DNA from: Anaspis maculata
Taxonomy: Eukaryota > Arthropoda > Insecta > Coleoptera > Scraptiidae
Direction: 5' to 3'
Length of the DNA stretch: 64,000 nucleotides
Assembly (NCBI GenBank): GCA_949128115.1
Contig: OX421968.1
Location: forward strand, 52,779,423-52,843,422
Shown here in pieces: positions 57,072-64,000 of the stretch; positions within the stretch are counted from its first letter, which is position 1; the number at the start of each line of letters is the position of its first letter. A model generated the notes under the pieces. The model was not told the DNA's origin. It worked only from the letters and a program-made list of their open reading frames with translations, and made no database searches. Made by a program: the position numbers and the translations under genes.

Positions 57072-58479
57072 CTTTGCGAACCTACAGCGCAACTCGTGCC
57101 GCTGAATATCGCATATTGGGGATGTAGGATACTTAATATTTGACCTTCAGGGGAATACGTAGGTTAGCACAGGATAGGAAGGGATGGAGGTACGCATGCA
57201 ACTAGTCTTGGAAATGAGAACTTGGTGATTATGATAATGATTATGATGTCTGTCTTGATCCCCTCGTGCTATAAAACGAGCGTTTAGTTTAGTTCCAATC
57301 ATTCGTTATTTGGTTGAAGATTTTGTTTACTTGTAGCTGATTATAATAATTATTTAATTCTTGTTCACTTATGACAAGAAATATCTGACTTGTGGGATTT
57401 CATAATTCTGTGTACATGGCGTATAAGCCGATAGTCTAGTTATTGTTATTTCCAATCCCGACATTTTTTATGCATGCATGCGGTCATTTCCGAGGGAAGA
57501 AGGAAGAACGCTCCAAGTATTGAGAAAAAATGCAGAATGCGATCATTTACTGGTGCTGTTACTCTACATGCAGATTTTGAAATCACCTTTATTCATAAGC
57601 AAGAGATAAAACAATAAATAATCAGACTAATTGCGATTAGTATATATCGTTTAATGGATAATCGTTTAAATTTTATTCGTAGGTTGAATATAAGCCGACT
57701 TAACTATAATCTGATAGTTTTGACCGCCATCTTGTTTTCGGGATTCTGCAGGGAACTTCCCCGAGACTCATTTTGGCCCTAGGCAGGACAGAGATACACT
57801 AGGTTCAGTCGGTACATTGCAAAAAAACTCGATTTTTTTAGAATTTGATCATTTACTACTGGTGCTGTTACCCTACATTAAGAGTTTCAAGTGATTATTA
57901 TGTTCATCAACGAAAGGTAAAATACTGATGTAATCGTTTCCATTTTATTTGTAGGTCAAATATAAAATATAAGCCGAATTATAATAAATAATTTCGATAT
58001 TTTTGTCGGCCATTTTGTCTTCGGGGCCTTGTGTTAAACTTCCCGGTGGATCAGTTTGGCCACCTGTCTAAATTACCTCCAAAGACCCTAAAAAACAATT
58101 ATATACATTACCTTAGGCGCAGTCAGTGCAGTCGAGAAAGAAGTTAAAAAATATTGGGGAAAAGTTCCCTGATTTACTGGTGCTGTTACCCTACATTATT
58201 TTTTTTAATTATCTATGTTCTTCAACAAAAGGGTGAACATGAATAACCGTCGAAATTTCATTCGTAGGTCAACTAAAGGCCGAGTTATAATTCTTTCCAA
58301 TATTTTTGAGCCGCCATCTTGTTTCCGGTGTCCTGCAGGAAACTTCCCAGAGACTCACTTTGGCCACCCTTCTTAAATGTCTCTAAGGGTCTCAAAGAAC
58401 AAATTTGAAAGGGTGGCCAAACTTTTACAGACATGGTAACTCCCAACTATAATAACACCAAGATTCATACGTACTAATA

Positions 58480-58567
58480 TAGTCATGAAGCCTGATGACC
58501 TATCTCGAAACGGTTTTTTAATTTTCCAGATCAGAAGTCCAACAATGATGACATGATTTTTTTTCGT
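58480..58567. mobile_element. Right part of the split AACTGCTCAAC-type element
   Basis: GAAGCCTGATGACCTATCTCG and TCCAGATCAGAAGTCCAAC continue the sequence interrupted at 53788, as judged from the uninterrupted arm at 61190-61260 (reverse). It stops at about 58567, so the second arm of the outer element is missing. Confidence 0.7.
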
Positions 58568-59606
58568 TCAAGTTGCATTTCAGTCAGTTCGGTTGGCAAT
58601 AAAATCGCATCTTTGAAGATAATAACTTGTTATTTCGCATGCTTGTTGTTTGAACTGTTAAAAACTGCTGCGCCCGCAGAAACCTCCGTTCTCTTTCCGA
58701 ATTCGGGTTTTCGAATGAAAAAAGTCGGTTGTCTGCCTCTGTGTGTCTAACTATGTGTAATTGTCCATGATAACTCTCAAACGGTACATCCAATGGGAGG
58801 CATTCTCGTAAACGCATTCCAGAGGGCGCGACATAGGCTTGGGACCAAATGTCAACGTCATGTCAACGTCAAGTCCAAGGTCAAGCTTGCAGTTGTCGTT
58901 GCTTGTCAGAGCGTAACCTAACCTATCTTTATTGTTTATTGTCGTCGCATGACTCGCATGGTGTTAGTGTCACCGATACCGGGTGCTTGTCGTTTGAAAG
59001 GCAGGGCAAATGCGAGCGAAGCAGCGCGGGCCCGTCTGGCGGTTCGTGCGAGACAAAATCCTCGGCCGGTGACACACGATAAATGCAACCCACGGTGGTC
59101 CCAAGCTATCATGTTGAAGCAGGGCTCCGTTCGCCGGCAAGGCAGTTTCTATCTACAAGCCGGACGTAAGCTGCGCATGATAGAAGGCAAGCAAAATATA
59201 CCACTCATGGCAAGGCATCAGGCACAAGGCACAACACAAAAGAGGCCATCAACGTAGAGGCTTCAAAATTTTGTAGCAGTGTGGAAAACTCTCTGTAAAG
59301 TGATGGTTTGAATTAATGTAATGAAGTGAAATGCCCTGGCTGATTAAAGAACTGTATTTCATGTGTTTAATTTTCGTATACTACGCACAACGCTGTGAAC
59401 ATAATAACTTAACTGAACAAGTTCAAAACTTCAACATAGAACCAACATAACCTAGATCCCTTCATGCACCTCAGCAATGTCAATGTTTTTCGATGATTCT
59501 TGTCTCCAACTGTCTGGTAGAATGGAGCAGGAAGGGCTTATTCAGAGCATCTATTTACCTCTCCAGAATACCATACCGGGCCCGGGTCTACGATAGAAGT
59601 GAATAA
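58568..59606. other. CpG-richer stretch, no recognised gene
   Basis: 58810-59260 has clearly higher GC than its surroundings. It carries overlapping plus-strand ORFs (58849-59082 and 58949-59257). The latter is Arg/Ala-rich (GRANASEAARARLAVRARQ), composition typical of non-coding GC-rich DNA read in frame. A promoter or first exon of a host gene is possible, but I see no supporting motif. Confidence 0.35.
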
Positions 59607-60641
59607 ATAGTTATTTATGTAGTAAGAGCGTAAAGCGACTGTTTTAGGCCCGACGTATGTAAGTTGTGCCCGAGCATAGCGAGGGCACATTCAGACAGAG
59701 GGCCTAAAACAGGCTTTACGCTTGAGCTGCATACAACGTTTTTTACACGACCCATTCTTTTTTTGAATTTGATTTTGAACCATAAAAGCCGAAAAACTAA
59801 AAAACGATTATAGATCGATCTAGTTAGCAATGACATTATGGGCACCTATGATTTTGTTTTTACTTGTCATTTAATAATTATCACTAGCGTCAGTGTCTTT
59901 TTTATTGAAAAGAAGAAGTCTTTTTTGAGGCGCTGCACTCCTACCGCCGATGGCGATGGCTTCTCGAGTCACACTTGATCTTCTGCCGGAGAAGTCCAAA
60001 AAAAAAACATGAGAACGTAGGTATACCTATACTTACCTGAAAAATCCAAGGTGGTGAAGCCTTCTACTTTGTGGTCCGTGTTTTCCATGCTGAAGACAAC
60101 CCTTTCAGTTAAGGACGACACGGATTTTACGTAAAGAGACAGGCAGACGGATACCTACAAACCAAAATATTCATTCGGCTACACGTTTTATGATGGCAAC
60201 CACGGCTTCGGGCCTGAAATCGCGCTCTTGTATCGAAAACGGCTATTCAAATTTAGTATTTGCCTGCCCCCTCAAGAAAACTGAGCACGGAACTCTGAGA
60301 AATAGGAATCCGGCCAGAGCCGTCAACGCACATAACCTCACTTTTGGAGTTTCGAATATGTGTATTTTCAAAGCAAACAATTCAACGAGAAGCTTAATAA
60401 GTGAAACCATACACCCTTCCCCGCCTTTGGGGGTGTCCCAAATGCCTCTGAGCTGTGCATTTCAACAAATTTATTAGTTTGTGACATTTGATAATAATTA
60501 CAGGCATTTGTTTTTTGACGCTTAAAAAACCAAAGCCCGAGGGCGTAAACGTAAAAATTTTACGCCCTCGGGCTAAATGAGCCACTTTACGCCTGAAAAT
60601 GAGGGTAAAAAGGCTCACTTTACACCCGGTCGTGTAAAAAA
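59607..60641. mobile_element. 1-kb dispersed repeat, copy 2
   Basis: Near-identical to 26727-27776. Differences are a few small indels: this copy has an extra GTGCCCGAGCATAGCGAGG block near 59672, lacks about 20 bp near 60130, and is rearranged around 59915. The plus strand has a 95-codon ORF (60190-60477), broken in copy 1 by a single-base insertion. The minus strand has an exon-like open segment ending in SMENTDHKVEGFTT and then TTTTTCAG-GTAAGTATAGG, a strong donor. Both ends carry GCGTAAA-type hairpins. Confidence 0.8.
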
Positions 60642-61189
60642 TGTATTTTTTCTTTGGCAGTCAAACTGAGCTTACCCGGAGTTTGGGGCCGCGTCCTGAC
60701 CCTCGTCGCAAGAGTCCTCATGAACGATTCAACGATTCGATTAAAAAACTCCAATTTATGTTCACGGTGACATTTCTAAATATTTGACGTTTATTGATTT
60801 GACGATTTGACACAAGGATATTTGACACCACGCGCTTGTTTATGCAATCTAGGCTAGAGGCTAGATAAAATCCCTAGAGGTCCCAACCAACTGCAGCGCC
60901 TCCTGGCGGGAGCAAAATCGTCCATGCCTCCCATTGAGCTGAAATTTGGTATGCAGCCATGGTTTAGGCGTCCAATGAACTTATGTGATTTTGATTGAAA
61001 TCCGCCACTAGAGGGCGCACTTATTGTATCGTATCAATATCGGAATTTTTGACTTACGGACCTCAAATTGAATATGTAGATGTTTTGTTGGTTCAGAAAC
61101 ACACTATAAAATTTTAGTTTGAATATGTTTCAAAAATATAATCTCAATTTCTAAATTTTTAAAGATGTCTGAAAATGCAACTTTTACGA
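60642..61189. other. No recognised gene
   Basis: About 0.55 kb. CCACTAGAGGGCGCAC at about 61005 and CAGCGCCTCCTGGCGGG at 60893 are CTCF-like GC-rich motifs, but this is only a resemblance. Confidence 0.3.
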
Positions 61190-61532
61190 AAAAAATTATA
61201 TCATCGTTGTTGGACTTCTGATCTGGAAAATTCTAAAACTGTTTCAAGATAAGACATCAGGCTTAATGATAACATAGTGAGAATTCAAAAAAAAATTGTT
61301 CACCAAAACGGGGATGTATTGAACTGAGCACAATTTTGCAATGCTCTTTATTCCACCCTGTAACGAGTGTAATTGGAATAAAATGGGAATTCTCGCCAAC
61401 TTAGTAGATTACTGAAAGATGTATCTAAACAACCGTAGAAATACAATCGGAATCGGTTGAGACAATCCAAAGTTAGACCATTTTGAAAAAGGGCAAAATT
61501 TTCGATACCGACATTTCAAATGTTGAGCAGTT
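61190..61532. mobile_element. Right arm of an AACTGCTCAAC-type foldback
   Basis: TATCATCGTTGTTGGACTTC to the end that is the complement of AACTGCTCAACATTTGAAA, with TA at 61533-61534. It contains CTCTTTATTCCACCCTGTAAC. It is the most complete single arm of this family here and serves as a reference for the split copy at 53530 and 58480. Confidence 0.75.
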
Positions 61533-61554
61533 TAGTTCCGATACATAAGGGAGA

Positions 61555-62752
61555 AAAATTAGTAAAGTCCCGACTATTGCGACTTGTTGAGGATCAGGTT
61601 GGTCTTGATAAACCAACCAACTTGATCAATATGGGTTCTTTGAGAACAGCAACACTCAGAGTGCGGTCTCAGATTTTCTTGATTGCGTTTGTGAAAATTT
61701 AGATAAGAGGAAATATGTCGTTGCGGTATTTATATACCCCAGTAAGGCTTCCGATGTTGTTGACCATGACCTCCTATTAAAAAAATTGTACGATATTGGT
61801 GTCAGGGGGAAAATGTGGAACCTACTAAAGACTAAAGTCCTTCCTAACTGACAGAAAACAATTCGTGTTTGTAAATAATGTAAATAGTGATAATGTGAGG
61901 ACTATATCTCGGGGAAGTAGATAACTATGAGTATCTTGGAAAAATGATTGGTAATAGATTGATATGGGATAAGCATTACGAAATGTTGTGTAAGAGAACA
62001 ATAAAAATGGTAGGAGCTCTGTATAGAACAGAAGAAGTTTTCAATTGTAAAACCAAAAAACATCATCTACCTACCATGCCTACTACGAAACTATGTTTAG
62101 ATATTTGATTACTTTGTGGGGAACATGCTCTGCTACACTATTCCACAAATTTGAAATCCAAAAAAAAAACTTATGAAATGTTTGTACGGAATGGACAGGT
62201 TGACTTGCAACACTTTTTAATCACACCGAACTTTATTGCCTGTCAAATTTGCTAAAGATTGAACAATTTAAGTATGCTTGCAAAATTCTCTCTGATGCTC
62301 AAAAGATAAATGTAAATGTGAATTTGAACTGTGATATTCAAATTTATGAAACAAGAGCAAGTAGAAATGTACTCTTAGGGGCAGTGGCAACGAATGCTGG
62401 ATTGAACAATCTAGTCAAGAGAGCCCTAAAATCTTTCAACCAATTGCCACTTGATGTGGAAATGGCTCCAATTTAAAACTCTTGTCTTAAGAAGAATATT
62501 ACCTCGTATATTTTGTCAATGCAGTCGTAACATTGGGATGTAATGTTAGCTGTGAAAATATGTTGTATGGTAATACTTGATATTTTGTTTTTGTTTAGTT
62601 AACTTCTGTGATATATTCTGTCGATGTATTGTTGATTTGAAATTGTTTGTTCGAGATTATTTGATGTTGAACAGTCTCAAAAACTCCGGTGCCGGTTTAT
62701 AACCGATTTGGAGAGTTGTATATTATTTTTATACAATAAATTAAATTGGAGC
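61555..62752 (+). pseudogene. 5'-truncated Jockey/CR1-type LINE with internal deletion
   Basis: At about 61700-61830 the plus strand encodes VAVFIYPSKASDVVDHDLLL, a mutated reverse-transcriptase motif A (normally FxDLSKAFD). KKLYDIGVRGKMWNLL and, after a frameshift, FLTDRKQFVFVNN follow. The catalytic YxDD region is missing: the sequence jumps to YLGKMIGNRLIWDKH, then LMKCLYGMDRL. It ends in an open frame (62249-62476) with ETRASRNVLLGAV and RALKSFNQLPLDV. A 3' UTR runs to a tail of AATAAATTAAATT at about 62750. Several stops and frameshifts: a dead copy. Confidence 0.85.
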
Positions 62753-63354
62753 AAGTCTCCCTGGTCAGTGATACGTCCCAGAGACCTGCTCTCTCGGGTG
62801 GCAACGGCTAGGAGAAATTTTGGAAATTCATAACGCTCGACTGGAAAATGGTGTAAAATTGCAACTGCAGACTTGATTTAACTCTTTTGTTGTGTTGCTT
62901 CTTGCCAAATTTGGTCCCAATTCATCGGATAGATTTTGAATATTTAACCGTCAGTTCCACAAAAAAGATGATCAGCGATCAAGGTTGATTGCAGATTAAC
63001 TGAACTTTTTTCTTCTGAATGCTAGGTGATTACTCACAAAAAATGCCTGAAATCTGTACTAGACCCATCATTTTTACATTATTGAGGGATAAACCAGCAT
63101 TTCCATTGATCAGCCAGCTATAAATTGACAAACAAAAATCGCAAATCAACTAATCTTGTATAATCTGTTTTGTGGAACCCACGGTAAATGGTTAAGTTTG
63201 GAATTTCAAATACATTTTTTTTATTGGCTTTCAAACGGCAAATCACAAGTCAAGTTCCGTAAGATACAGCTTCTGTCATTTTTTGATAGTGACATTTCCG
63301 TTTGACAGATGACAGCCAAAAACTAATGGGCTCATTCTGTGTACGAAATTTTAA
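62753..63354. other. No recognised gene
   Basis: 0.6 kb, AT-rich. Nothing recognised. Confidence 0.35.
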
Positions 63355-63480
63355 GTCGATCGGATAGAAAGCTCTACTAGGCACTATCAATTTTTTTCAA
63401 ATCGAATATCTTTCCCCAAAGAAATCCTTACTTGAAATTGGAGCAAATTTTGGTCTATGCTTAACTTCTGACGAGCAGTT
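63355..63480. mobile_element. Solo arm of the 19207-20493 palindrome family
   Basis: AATATCTTTCCCCAAAGAAA through GAGCAAATTTTGGTCTATGC to TTAACTTCTGACGAGCAGTT matches the reversed left arm at 19207-19330. TA follows at 63481-63482. No second arm is present. Confidence 0.75.
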
Positions 63481-64000
63481 TAGTATACTCACATATTAAA
63501 TTCTTTCACTGGGTATTTGGCCATAACTTGCCAGATATTTGTTTTGAATGATCATTTACTTGGAAGTCCAATTCAACTTAAATCCACTTAGCGGTTCCAA
63601 AGTTGTGGGGAAGGGAAGACGACTAGTTGTGAAATTGAAGTAGTGCGTGTAATATCGGACATCATCCAGCATCATACAGGATTATAGGGTAGTTACTACT
63701 TAACTAAATAAATATACCCACCCACAGTAGGTAATAAAATCGTACAACTCCAATGAAATTGTTTATATCAATCGGTCAGGCATTTTACAAGTCCAATTCC
63801 ATTAAAAGCGCTGCTGACACTGCTGAATGCCTGAGTGATCCCAGACTATGGCATAATATACATGGAGGAGTTAATGATGCGAACATTTTGTATGGATAAC
63901 ATTAGAGAGCTCTGGCGATCGCATGACCAAACAAGCTTTAGCCCCGGCCAGTTGGATTTCAGGGTTGTTCACTGATTTATTAATAAGCCCTCCACGCAAT
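63481..64000. other. No recognised gene
   Basis: Half a kilobase to the window edge, with no recognisable coding or repeat signal. A repeat cut by the edge cannot be excluded. Confidence 0.35.

Larger units (their letters stand above)
55083..58476. mobile_element. 3.4-kb foldback of 313-bp tandem units around a gene-like spacer
   Basis: The ends TAGTACGTATGAATCC and GATTCATACGTACTA are mirrored. Units of about 313 bp, each with a GTGCTGTTACCCTACAT block, a CGTAGGTCAA and TATAATT stretch, GCCGCCATCTTGTTT and CTTTGGCCACC, occur three times in the right arm (57546-58470). They occur about twice, inverted, in the left arm (55083-55695). The 1.85-kb spacer (55700-57545) is not mirrored and holds the THAP-like remnant. 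It is flanked by sequence of the 53530 element on both sides. Confidence 0.75.

Noticed and set aside
60890..61020. CTCF-like insulator sites
   Set aside because: Only a loose resemblance in two short GC-rich motifs, not assessable without a matrix score or binding data.

Overview
This window looks like a stretch of a large, AT-rich, intron-rich arthropod genome, most probably an insect. I cannot assign a species. There are no operons or dense ORFs. The only host gene I recognise is a metabotropic glutamate receptor on the minus strand, seen as two consecutive internal exons (21587-21718, then 12236-12415). They have consensus splice sites and a 9.2-kb intron between them. Almost everything else is transposon-derived, much of it nested.

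Layout: 1-12 kb holds foldback elements (1569-1857, 2786-3494, 3515-5010, 7315-7640, 8749-9793), a minisatellite (5391-5672) and two related retroelement ORF tails (about 6.4 and 10.4-10.8 kb, the second next to an LTR-like segment). 12-22 kb is the receptor region. Its intron holds LINE 3' ends, a hAT-type element with an 8-bp target duplication (14740-15094), a 2.2-kb element folding as two tandem hairpins (15157-17374), a 110-120-bp tandem array (17591-18295) and a 2.4-kb palindrome with a second palindrome nested in it (18579-20948). 22-28 kb holds a tRNA-derived SINE, a 2.4-kb palindrome with a broken Tc1/mariner transposase in its loop, and the first of two near-identical 1-kb repeats (the second is at 59607-60641).

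28-52 kb is dominated by one family (eight copies or fragments) that resembles non-autonomous Helentron elements: GCGC subterminal inverted repeats, a CCGT microsatellite near one end, internal satellites of about 118, 195, 255, 270 or 396 bp, and a terminal hairpin next to CTTGT. It includes a head-to-head inverted dimer (46184-47935). A small Penelope-like insertion with two opposed hammerhead-ribozyme motifs lies at 37813-38165. 53.5-58.6 kb is a stack of nested elements. One carries a two-exon minus-strand gene end with a poly(A) signal, and another carries a decayed THAP-like zinc finger. 61.5-62.8 kb is a 5'-truncated LINE.

The recurring theme is long near-perfect inverted repeats. At least six foldbacks or arms share TA-flanked ends beginning AACTGC, and others begin CAGGGT or CAGGCT. 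Several sit in the receptor intron and would be transcribed as long hairpins. All coordinates were read by eye; arm boundaries of diverged elements may be off by a few to tens of bases.
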